From an uncultured Saprospiraceae bacterium (lineage in GTDB: Bacteria; Bacteroidota; Bacteroidia; Chitinophagales; Saprospiraceae), in contig CAKZUM010000230.1 in assembly GCA_937921525.1 (NCBI GenBank), positions 1-11,481 on the forward strand: a stretch of DNA of 11,481 nucleotides. The letters are read 5' to 3'. Below are positions 5,017 to 11,340 of this stretch, one piece after another. The stretch's first letter is position 1; each line of letters starts with the position of its first letter. The notes below the pieces were generated by a model. The model saw nothing but the letters and a program-made list of their open reading frames with translations. It searched no databases and was not told the origin of the DNA. A program made the position numbers and the translations under genes.

Positions 5017-6960
5017 ATGCCTTTATTTCAGGATTTTCTTTTACGCAATTTGTTATTGGATGCAGCGCTGCTTTGTAAGGGTAAGCTCTTTGCAGTTGCC
5101 GCTTTGATTTTGGTATTTCAACTTGGCTATGCTCAGGTTGACACGGTGTTGATGATGCCTACTATAGAAATCAGCGCACCGACTATCCGAACACAAGCAG
5201 TAGGGGGCAGAGTAGATAGATGGTCTAGTGAAGTGCTTCAAAATAATGGAGGGGCGAGTATAGCTGATTTATTAAAAAGGGAAAGCAATGTATTTGTAAA
5301 AAGTTACGGATTAGGAAGTATAGCAACGACTGCGGTAAGGGGCGCAAGTGCTGGACATACCGTAGTGGTGTGGAATGGAATTGCTTTACAAAGTCCAATG
5401 TTGGGTTTGTTAGATCTGTCGATGTTGCCAAGTGGTTTAATGGATCAAGTGGGGATTCAATATGGGGGACAATCCACTTTATGGGGGAGTGGTGCGATTG
5501 GTGGAGTTATTCATTTAGAGAACCAAACTACATTTACGGAGAAAAGTTCGGTAGACTTGCAGTCGAGTTATGGTAGTTTTAGCACTTTCCAACAGCAAGT
5601 CGTTTTAAAGAAAAGCAATAAAAAGTGGTCTAGTACTACTCGTCTTTTTAATCAAACGGCTACCAATGATTTTACCTATCGAATTCGGGCAGATTTACCG
5701 ACAAAAACGCAGACACATGCTGCTGTAAAACAAAAGGGATTTTTGCAAGAGCTGGGATTCCAGACATCAAATAACCAACAATGGACGGTCTATTTTTGGA
5801 CACAGAAAGCGGAGAGAGAAATCCCACCCACAACGACCCAAACAAGAAGTGAGGCATTTCAAGTAGATGATTTTATACGAACTACTGTTCAGTGGAAAAA
5901 GACTGGCTTGAAGCATACGCTTCAAGCAAAGGTAGCCCATTTTTCAGAAGGAATTGATTATCAGGATGCCTCCATTGGTCTACGGGCATTAAGTGATTTT
6001 AAGACGACTATTGGAGAGGTAGAAGGGATTTGGAAAAAGAGTACCAACACTGCTTTTCATTGGGGAATAAATGATACTTACACCACCGCAAAGGCAGATA
6101 GCTATTCTACTAATAGGTCAGAAAATAGAACGGCACTATTTATAGCGTTGCAGCATCAAAAAGGACCATGGAAAGCTCAACTAAATTTTAGACAAGAATT
6201 AGTGGATTCAACTTTAGTCCCTATCATGCCGTCCATGGGAATAGAAACTAAGTTGCAAGAGCAACTTTTAATAAAAGCAAAAGTCAGTAGAAATTATCGA
6301 CTTCCAACCCTGAATGATCGGTTTTGGGAACCTGGTGGTAATGCTAACTTACAGGCAGAAAACGGATGGAGTGAAGAAGTAGGTCTACACACATTTGGAG
6401 CAAAGAAAAATCATGCCTGGTCCTATAGCCTGACAGGATTTAATCGACATATTGACAACTGGATTTTATGGAGTATTGCACCAGGCAATTCTTTTTGGTC
6501 CGCAAACAATATCACCAAAGTATGGAGTAGAGGAATAGAGCAACGAATCAGATATACCTTTTCTGCAAAGAATTGGACCTTGGCGATTAAGGGGGGGTAT
6601 GATTATATTCGATCAACGAATCAAGTGGCATTGGAAAGTCCTCGTATTGCAGCAGGCGAACAACTGATTTATGTCCCGATTCATCAAGGATTTGCGAAAG
6701 CTGAAATAGCTTATGGAACATTGCAAGCGGTTTATAATCATACGTTTACAGGAGCTAGTCAAGGTATTTCTGATGCCCTAGCTAGCTACCAGTTAGGGGA
6801 CCTTCGGATTCAATATCGGCATACCTTGAACAAATGGGATACACTAATCTTTATACAAGCAAATAATATTTGGAATACCAACTACCGAGTTATTGAGCGG
6901 CGTGCAATGCCCGGGCGGTATTATCAAATCGGTATTAACATAAACTTTGAAAATAAATAA
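5017..6960 (+). CDS. btuB: TonB-dependent outer-membrane receptor, BtuB-like cobalamin transporter
   Basis: A 647-residue outer-membrane receptor that would import cobamides using TonB energy. It has a signal peptide with a hydrophobic core at about 24-38 and likely cleavage after GYA39. The plug domain (about 45-168) shows the family patterns IADLLKRESNVFVKSYGLGSIATTAVRGASAGHTVVVWNGI in pieces, with VRGASAGHTVVV at 107-118 and WGSGAIGGVIHLEN at 156-169. The 22-stranded barrel follows to the C-terminus (RYYQIGININFENK). It lacks the carboxypeptidase-like N-terminal domain of SusC proteins, as in BtuB-type receptors. Substrate assignment rests mainly on the cobalamin riboswitch directly upstream. 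The ATG gives an unusually long stretch (about 22 residues) before the hydrophobic core. In-frame TTG codons at 5050 and 5056 are alternative starts. It forms an operon with the DUF4465 gene 2 bp downstream. Confidence 0.9.
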   Translation: MPLFQDFLLRNLLLDAALLCKGKLFAVAALILVFQLGYAQVDTVLMMPTIEISAPTIRTQAVGGRVDRWSSEVLQNNGGASIADLLKRESNVFVKSYGLGSIATTAVRGASAGHTVVVWNGIALQSPMLGLLDLSMLPSGLMDQVGIQYGGQSTLWGSGAIGGVIHLENQTTFTEKSSVDLQSSYGSFSTFQQQVVLKKSNKKWSSTTRLFNQTATNDFTYRIRADLPTKTQTHAAVKQKGFLQELGFQTSNNQQWTVYFWTQKAEREIPPTTTQTRSEAFQVDDFIRTTVQWKKTGLKHTLQAKVAHFSEGIDYQDASIGLRALSDFKTTIGEVEGIWKKSTNTAFHWGINDTYTTAKADSYSTNRSENRTALFIALQHQKGPWKAQLNFRQELVDSTLVPIMPSMGIETKLQEQLLIKAKVSRNYRLPTLNDRFWEPGGNANLQAENGWSEEVGLHTFGAKKNHAWSYSLTGFNRHIDNWILWSIAPGNSFWSANNITKVWSRGIEQRIRYTFSAKNWTLAIKGGYDYIRSTNQVALESPRIAAGEQLIYVPIHQGFAKAEIAYGTLQAVYNHTFTGASQGISDALASYQLGDLRIQYRHTLNKWDTLIFIQANNIWNTNYRVIERRAMPGRYYQIGININFENK

Positions 6961-6962
6961 TA

Positions 6963-7955
6963 ATGAAACAAACTTTTACCCTATTAATCCTGCTATGGAC
7001 ATTTGCTTTAAGTGCCCAAGAAGTAGTGGACTTTGAAAACTTTAATTTAGCCGTTGGCACTTCTTTGAATGATAGTGGAGAGGCAGGTGGCTTCACTAGT
7101 GGAAACTTATTTTTTCCAAATAGCTACAATCCAGATTTCGATTCTTGGACAGATTGGGGAATTTCTGCTCAGACGGATACACTCACCCCGGGCTTTATGA
7201 ATGATTTAAGTTCCATTGCTGGAGGGGGGGCAGAAGGTACCAATACCTATGCCGTTAGCGCGGCATTCAGCCCTACGATTATGTCACTTACTGGTGCGAG
7301 TGCAGAGATGGGTGGTACAGGGACAAGTGCTGCCTTTAGCGGAATGTATGTTACCAATAATACCTATGCTGCTTTAAGTATGGAACAGGGGGATGCCTTT
7401 GCTAAAAAATTTGGTGGAGAAACAGGAGACGATGAAGACTTCTTTTTATTGACCATTCAAAAATTCTTGGACGGAGTGATTGGGTCAGAAGTGGTTCAAT
7501 TTTTTTTAGCAGATTTTCGATCCGTAGATAATAATCAGGATTACATTCTTAAAGATTGGACATTTGTAGATTTAACGCCACTAGGCAAGGCAGATAGCTT
7601 GATTTTTTCTCTTTCCTCAAGTGACAACGGGCAATTTGGTATGAATACCCCTGCTTACTTTTGTATCGACCAAATAACTTTCGAAGCACAAGGGCCGCCT
7701 ACATCTGTGAAGGAGGTATTTACAAAATCTTTCGAACTTTTTCCAAATCCAAGTTCTATTTTCACAACGATTCATTGGCCAGAATCTCAACAGGCTACTG
7801 CTGCTATTTACTCTATGTCAGGACAGCAGATTCAAACTTATAATTTACAAACGGGGAATAATCAGCTAGATTTATCTTCACTGTCTGCGGGAGTTTATTC
7901 TATAAGAATTTTAAATGAAGTGGGTTGGCAGCCGCAATTGTTAGTTGTGAAGTAG
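6963..7955 (+). CDS. Secreted DUF4465 protein with T9SS sorting domain, candidate surface B12-binding partner
   Basis: A 330-residue exported protein with a clear signal peptide (MKQTFTLLILLWTFALSA, cleavage before QEVV). Residues about 20-243 fit the DUF4465 family: VVDFENFNL near the start, a SWTDWGISAQTD-type segment (61-72), GGGAEGTNTYAV (87-98), ILKDWTFVDLTPLGKADSL (195-213) and a CIDQITFE end (234-241). Residues about 255-330 are a type A T9SS sorting domain (SFELFPNPSS, VYSIRI, LLVVK), which sends proteins to the cell surface and is normally cleaved there. It is cotranscribed with btuB from the riboswitch. DUF4465 proteins are often found beside BtuB in Bacteroidota, and I recall surface B12-binding lipoproteins (BtuH) being placed in this family. 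A cobalamin-capture role here is inference. Unlike those lipoproteins it has no lipobox. Confidence 0.85.
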   Translation: MKQTFTLLILLWTFALSAQEVVDFENFNLAVGTSLNDSGEAGGFTSGNLFFPNSYNPDFDSWTDWGISAQTDTLTPGFMNDLSSIAGGGAEGTNTYAVSAAFSPTIMSLTGASAEMGGTGTSAAFSGMYVTNNTYAALSMEQGDAFAKKFGGETGDDEDFFLLTIQKFLDGVIGSEVVQFFLADFRSVDNNQDYILKDWTFVDLTPLGKADSLIFSLSSSDNGQFGMNTPAYFCIDQITFEAQGPPTSVKEVFTKSFELFPNPSSIFTTIHWPESQQATAAIYSMSGQQIQTYNLQTGNNQLDLSSLSAGVYSIRILNEVGWQPQLLVVK

Positions 7956-7961
7956 CGTCAC

Positions 7962-7994
7962 ACGTTTACTAAGCCTCAAAGGCTTAGGAAACGT
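7962..7994 (+). repeat. Strong hairpin just after the DUF4465 stop codon
   Basis: Arms ACGTTT-A-CTAAGCCT (7962-7976) and AGGCTTAG-G-AAACGT (7980-7994) pair at 14 of 15 positions around a CAA loop. It starts 7 bp past the stop codon and has no T-tract. The true terminator follows at 8018, so this may protect the mRNA 3' end or be a dispersed palindromic repeat. Confidence 0.7.
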
Positions 7995-8017
7995 AGGTAT
8001 CAAATAATACTTAATTA

Positions 8018-8056
8018 AAATGCCAAGCTTACATTGTAAACTTGGCATTTTTTTTT
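8018..8056 (+). terminator. Rho-independent terminator of the btuB operon
   Basis: Fifteen-base arms AAATGCCAAGCTTAC (8018-8032) and GTAAACTTGGCATTT (8036-8050) pair with one mismatch around a three-base loop. The stem ends in a run of nine T residues (8048-8056). It lies 62 bp beyond the DUF4465 stop and closes the B12 operon. Confidence 0.9.
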
Positions 8057-8074
8057 GGTGTAGCTCCTGTAGCA

Positions 8075-8318
8075 GGTAGCTCAAGCTTCCAGCTTGAGTA
8101 GCCTTCTCAAGCTGGAAGCTTGAGCTACGTGTGTAGCCTTCTCAAGTTGGAAGCTTGAGCTACGTGTGAGTAGCCTTCTCAAGCTGGAAGCTTGAGCTAC
8201 GTGTGAGTAGCCTTCTCAAGCTGGAAGCTTGAGCTACGTGTGTGTAGCCTTCTCAAGCTGGAAGCTTGAGCTACGTGTGAGTAGCCTTCTCAAGTTGGAA
8301 GCTTGAGCTACGTGTGTG
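8075..8318. repeat. Tandem array of 37-bp hairpin-forming units
   Basis: Six direct units begin at 8099, 8134, 8171, 8208, 8245 and 8282. The first is 35 bp and the others 37 bp. Each reads TAGCCTTCTCAAG(C/T)TGG then AAGCTTGAGCTACGTGTG, with a two-base AG or TG linker or none. CTCAAGCT and AGCTTGAG inside each unit form an eight-base-pair stem around GGA, and flanking GTAG/CTAC can extend it. A seventh, partial unit at 8075-8098 is in inverted orientation. Variation is limited to one C/T position (units 2 and 6 carry T, which weakens the stem) and the linker. The unit length is not a multiple of three and no gene reads through. The array lies between the btuB terminator and the sigma-factor promoter. 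Confidence 0.92.
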
Positions 8319-8358
8319 ATTGGCAAATTGAGAAAAAACAAAAAATATTTTTTTAAGC

Positions 8359-8388
8359 TGTAACTTTAGAATACCCTCATCCGTTTTA
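8359..8388 (+). promoter_or_regulatory. ECF-type promoter of the sigma factor operon
   Basis: TGTAAC (8359-8364) and CCGTT (8381-8385), about 16-17 bases apart, have the look of ECF-sigma -35 (GTAAC-like) and -10 (CGTC/CGTT-like) elements. An A/T tract at 8331-8354 (runs of A then T) fits an upstream enhancer element. Similar TGTAACTTT-spacer-CCGT sequences precede sigma/anti-sigma operons in Bacteroidota, so autoregulation by the encoded sigma factor is likely. Confidence 0.6.
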
Positions 8389-8417
8389 TTGCCGAATTAA
8401 CGAAACAAGAATAGAAC

Positions 8418-8515
8418 AGAGAGTAGAGAAGCGAGAATAGAGACTGAGATTTCGTTTGAAAATTAGATATTCATTTTTTAAACACAATAAGTCTCTACTC
8501 TCGTTTCTCTGCTCT
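8418..8515 (+). promoter_or_regulatory. Long inverted repeat in the sigma-factor 5' leader
   Basis: Purine-rich AGAGAAGCGAGAATAGAGAC (8425-8444) and GTCTCTACTCTCGTTTCTCT (8491-8510) pair at 18 of 20 positions. Pairing continues weakly to 8418 and 8515. The intervening 46 bases are AT-rich. In the mRNA this would form a long stem ending 14 bp before the TTG start codon. It could regulate translation of the sigma factor or be a dispersed repeat. Confidence 0.65.
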
Positions 8516-8528
8516 AAATAAAAATCCA

Positions 8529-9014
8529 TTGACGACAAAAGAATACAATATATGCGTTAACCAGTTGTCAGATGACGTTTACCGTTTTCTGGTCAAGCAA
8601 CTCTCTAATGAGATGGAGGCGCAGGATATTGTACAAAACACTTTTGAAAAACTTTGGATCAATAAAGAGCAAGTAGTTTTTGAAAAAGCGAAATCTTATC
8701 TATTTACCGTAGCCTATCGAAATATGATAGACTATACGAGACGACAAAAGTTCAGAGGCTCTAATGAGCATTTACCAGAAGAAGGAGATAATAGTTTTCA
8801 ACGTCAATTTGAGACTAGAGAAATTTTGAACAAAGGCTTAGAACAATTGAGTGAGATTCAAAAGACGCTCATTTTAATGAGAGACTATGAAGGTTATAAT
8901 TACGAAGAGTTGGCTGAAATGACAGAATTGACGCTCTCTCAAGTGAAGGTTTATTTATACAGAGGCAGAAAGAAATTGCAAGAATATATTCGGCAAATAG
9001 ATCAAGCAGTATAA
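8529..9014 (+). CDS. ECF-type RNA polymerase sigma factor with TTG start
   Basis: A 161-residue group IV sigma-70 factor that should redirect RNA polymerase to envelope-related promoters. Region 2 lies at about 9-75, with EAQDIVQNTFEKLWINKEQV (30-49) and AKSYLFTVAYRNMIDYTRRQ (54-73). Region 4 lies at about 104-155, with a helix-turn-helix in YNYEELAEMTELTLSQVKVYLYRGRKKL (123-150). The start chosen is TTG at 8529, giving MTTKEYN, which lines up with the usual N-terminus of Bacteroidota ECF factors. The frame is open upstream only to a TGA at 8457-8459 and has no ATG or GTG there, so TTG is the best start. The stop lies 2 bp before the anti-sigma gene, which points to translational coupling. 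Confidence 0.93.
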   Translation: MTTKEYNICVNQLSDDVYRFLVKQLSNEMEAQDIVQNTFEKLWINKEQVVFEKAKSYLFTVAYRNMIDYTRRQKFRGSNEHLPEEGDNSFQRQFETREILNKGLEQLSEIQKTLILMRDYEGYNYEELAEMTELTLSQVKVYLYRGRKKLQEYIRQIDQAV

Positions 9015-9016
9015 TT

Positions 9017-9892
9017 ATGAAAATCAATAAATTAAATTACGAGGCATTCGCATTGGACTATTTGGAAGGGACACTTTCTTCGGAAGAGTTAAAAGCTATG
9101 GAGCAATTTCTATTAAAGCATCCTGCTATAAAAGCGGAACTCGATGAAATGAAAGACTTTGTTTTGCTGACTCCAGAACCAATTGTTTTTAATAATAAAA
9201 AACAATTATTAAAAGAAACGTCTAGCAATAGAATCGTGTGGATGAATCCGCTAAGATGGAGTGTGGCCGCTTCCATATTATTGGCAATAATAATATTGCA
9301 CTTTTCTGAAACAACCACTATTGATCCAACAATAGCAACTGCTACGCCAGATGAAGTAATAGACAAGCATCCAATTCAATCTACGCTTCCTAAGGAGACG
9401 GAGATCGAAAAAGAAGTATTGGTAATGGATAAGCAAGTGACATCTGAAAAGGCTGCACAAGCTGTAGTAACAACGAATGAAAACTCGGTAAAACAAGCCT
9501 ATAAAAAAGTAGCTAAAATTGGGAGTGAGGAAAAAGAAGTAATTGTATACCCTACAAATTCTGATGAATCACAGATGATTGCTACCAATGTCCAGTCATC
9601 AGCAGTAGCTTATACAGAGGAGAAAGAAAAACTTACTACCATTATAAATCAGGCAACGCTTACAGCGCAACCTGCAAAGGAGACGATTCAAATAGCTGCT
9701 TTGTCTAGTAAAAAAATAGATTTACTAAAAGTCTCAAAAGAAATACATGCTGATGGCATGAATTATCTTTCACAAAGTGTGAATACTGCAATTGCAAAAA
9801 CGCCAGAAAGAAGAACCTTAAAAAGCTTTATAGGCAAACTTCCTGGCAATGGAGTGAGGGTCTCTATCATTCCATCTTTTTTTGCGGACTAA
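9017..9892 (+). CDS. Single-pass membrane anti-sigma factor without a FecR domain
   Basis: A 291-residue protein 2 bp downstream of the sigma gene. Residues about 5-50 form a helical cytoplasmic domain of the type that binds ECF factors (NYEAFALDYLEGTLSSEELKAMEQFLLKHP, a pattern like YLDGELSxEE in other anti-sigma factors), but with no zinc-binding HxxxCxxC. One transmembrane helix follows at about 81-96 (WSVAASILLAIIILHF) and then a periplasmic part of about 195 residues rich in Thr, Glu, Lys and Ala, probably flexible. It ends in a hydrophobic tail (VRVSIIPSFFAD). The periplasmic part shows no FecR domain and no family I can name. Location, topology and coupling support the anti-sigma assignment. 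The signal it senses is unknown. Confidence 0.75.
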   Translation: MKINKLNYEAFALDYLEGTLSSEELKAMEQFLLKHPAIKAELDEMKDFVLLTPEPIVFNNKKQLLKETSSNRIVWMNPLRWSVAASILLAIIILHFSETTTIDPTIATATPDEVIDKHPIQSTLPKETEIEKEVLVMDKQVTSEKAAQAVVTTNENSVKQAYKKVAKIGSEEKEVIVYPTNSDESQMIATNVQSSAVAYTEEKEKLTTIINQATLTAQPAKETIQIAALSSKKIDLLKVSKEIHADGMNYLSQSVNTAIAKTPERRTLKSFIGKLPGNGVRVSIIPSFFAD

Positions 9893-9957
9893 CAATCGAT
9901 ACTCAATTGTGTGCGCACTCTTTATTGGTACTGACAAAAAAATTATCAATATAGAAG

Positions 9958-10026
9958 ATCGTCGAGGTTTGTAACCTCGATGCTATATGATAATCATACT
10001 AAATCGAGGTTACAAACCTCGACGAT
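9958..10026. repeat. Nested palindrome: perfect 24-bp inverted repeat whose arms are themselves palindromes
   Basis: The left arm (9958-9981) and right arm (10003-10026) are perfect reverse complements over 24 bases, separated by a 21-base AT-rich loop. Each arm is also a hairpin: TCGAGGTT-TGT-AACCTCGA. The structure can fold as one long stem or as two separate small stems (cruciform-like). It starts 66 bp after the anti-sigma stop, with no T-tract. Confidence 0.9.
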
Positions 10027-10311
10027 TCATACATTTTTATATACACACAACCAGATTTTAAAACAATTTTATATTCATTGCTTTAAAGGCCATAAAGCAA
10101 AGGAATCACCCAACTTTTTAAAACATAGCTTTTTATTAATCCATTAGACTTGCTCACAAATAACAAGTTGATATATGAAAAAATCTAATTTTTATATAAT
10201 CAATTCTTATTTAGGAACAAGTCTATTAATCTATAGTAAATTATCAGGGTTACTCACCTTGATGACCCTAGAGAAGTATAGGATTTTCAAAAAGCCCAAA
10301 AAATTAAGCGT
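10027..10311. other. AT-rich gap upstream of the beta-barrel gene
   Basis: No gene is supported here. Small structures are a hairpin TTGCTTTA/TAAAGCAA (10078-10100), a possible stem ATCAGGGT/ACCTTGAT (10243-10263, one G-U pair) about 50 bp before the next start codon, and a distant complementarity TAGACTTG (near 10147) with CAAGTCTA (near 10219). No clear TAnnTTTG or ECF-type promoter was found, although one must lie in or before this stretch unless the gene is read from the sigma operon. Confidence 0.5.
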
Positions 10312-11178
10312 ATGTTTAACAAAACCAATTTTTCAATCATCATTACCTTAGTGGTACTTTTAGTAGGTAGTTTAACTCAGCCATTACAAGGACAAATAGA
10401 TACTATACAAGCGAAAGAGCAATTAGATACTTTGAAATCTGAAGTAAATTTTGGTACAGTAGAGGAGGTGGAAGCAGCAGATGAAGAAACAGAAAAAAGG
10501 AATACTGAGGAAAATGACGAAGACGGATTTAGTGTGACCATCAATGATAATGGCTGGAAATTTAAAGATGGTTCGGATTTACGACTTGGATTATTGGATA
10601 TAGGATTTAGTAGCTATTTGTACGAAAATAGTATTAATCTACCTACTTCGCTAGATCAATATGAATTGCTATACAATGGTTCTCTAAATCTAAATTTTCA
10701 TGCAGTTCGCCATAGGATTCCAATTATTAAATCACATGCTAGTATAGAATATGGTTTGTCTTTCTCCTTTATGAATTACAAGTTTGCCAATGACTTTAGA
10801 ATTGTACCGAACCAATTAGCTTTCCAAGTAGAAGATGATGGGACTGCTTATAAGAAGAATAAACTAAAAACGACCTTTTTAGAAGTGCCAGTACTATTTA
10901 CATTAACACCTGGACGTAAAAAAGGTGTATACCTAAGCGGTGGATGGTATGGTGGTATTCTGATTAATTCTAAGCAAAAGCTCAAGACGGAATCAGGGGA
11001 GAAAACTAAAATCAAAGATGATTTCAATTTGAATAAATTTAGATATGGTTTGGTCGGTAGAGTAGGTGTTGGGCCGATTGCCTTTTATGCACAATATTCT
11101 TTGAATAATTTATTTAAGGAAGATCAAGGACCTGAATTACGGCCTTTTAATATTGGTATTACTTTGCTTAATTTTTAA
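10312..11178 (+). CDS. Outer-membrane beta-barrel protein (PorT-like family) with acidic linker
   Basis: A 288-residue exported protein. The signal peptide covers about residues 1-28 (hydrophobic core IIITLVVLLVGS, end LQGQ). Next comes an acidic, probably disordered linker at 49-72 (VEEVEAADEETEKR and following). From about 75 the sequence alternates hydrophobic and polar residues in strands typical of a small eight-stranded outer-membrane barrel: LRLGLLDIGFSSYL, SIEYGLSFSFMNYKF, KTTFLEVPVLFTLTP (186-200), GVYLSGGWYGGILI, VGPIAFYAQYSL, and the end FNIGITLLNF with a terminal Phe. The FLEVPVLF strand is a common mark of the OMP_b-brl_2/PorT-like group. A barrel gene after a sigma/anti-sigma pair is a recurring arrangement in Bacteroidota, so it may be a target of that sigma factor. 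The substrate or role is unknown. Confidence 0.8.
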   Translation: MFNKTNFSIIITLVVLLVGSLTQPLQGQIDTIQAKEQLDTLKSEVNFGTVEEVEAADEETEKRNTEENDEDGFSVTINDNGWKFKDGSDLRLGLLDIGFSSYLYENSINLPTSLDQYELLYNGSLNLNFHAVRHRIPIIKSHASIEYGLSFSFMNYKFANDFRIVPNQLAFQVEDDGTAYKKNKLKTTFLEVPVLFTLTPGRKKGVYLSGGWYGGILINSKQKLKTESGEKTKIKDDFNLNKFRYGLVGRVGVGPIAFYAQYSLNNLFKEDQGPELRPFNIGITLLNF

Positions 11179-11194
11179 AACGCAATACGCTTTT

Positions 11195-11223
11195 TTGTCC
11201 AGCAACTTCCCGTTGCTGGACAA
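11195..11223. repeat. 12-bp-stem hairpin after the beta-barrel gene
   Basis: TTGTCCAGCAAC (11195-11206) and GTTGCTGGACAA (11212-11223) are perfect complements around a five-base loop, 16 bp past the stop codon. The only T-run (11191-11196) comes before the stem on the plus strand, so it is not a standard terminator, though it may still stabilise or end the transcript. Confidence 0.7.
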
Positions 11224-11340
11224 ATTATAATAACTAGTCTTCTCAAAGACATTGGATTCTCAAAACTAGATGAATCGCTGCATCTATCAAACTATGAAAG
11301 TACAAAAGATGTTTTAATGATCGTTACTACAGTATTAACG
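11224..11340. other. Gap before the right terminal repeat, no gene supported
   Basis: A frame open from about 11224 to the TGA near 11463 runs from here into the repeat but has no ATG, GTG or TTG start in a sensible place and no recognisable motif. A hairpin ATCGTTACTAC/GTATTAACGAT (11320-11342, one mismatch) ends exactly where the terminal repeat begins. Confidence 0.4.

Noticed and set aside
8075..8318. CRISPR array
   Set aside because: The units abut with at most a two-base linker and there are no unique spacers. The whole period is repeat, and no cas genes are in the window.
10175..10351. A 58-codon plus-strand frame (MKKSNFYIINSYLG and on) before the beta-barrel gene
   Set aside because: It overlaps the start of the barrel gene in another frame, has no recognisable motif or signal peptide, and its composition is what AT-rich spacer DNA gives by chance.
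11195..11223. Standard terminator for the beta-barrel gene
   Set aside because: The stem is good but there is no T-run after it on the plus strand. It was listed as a palindromic hairpin instead.
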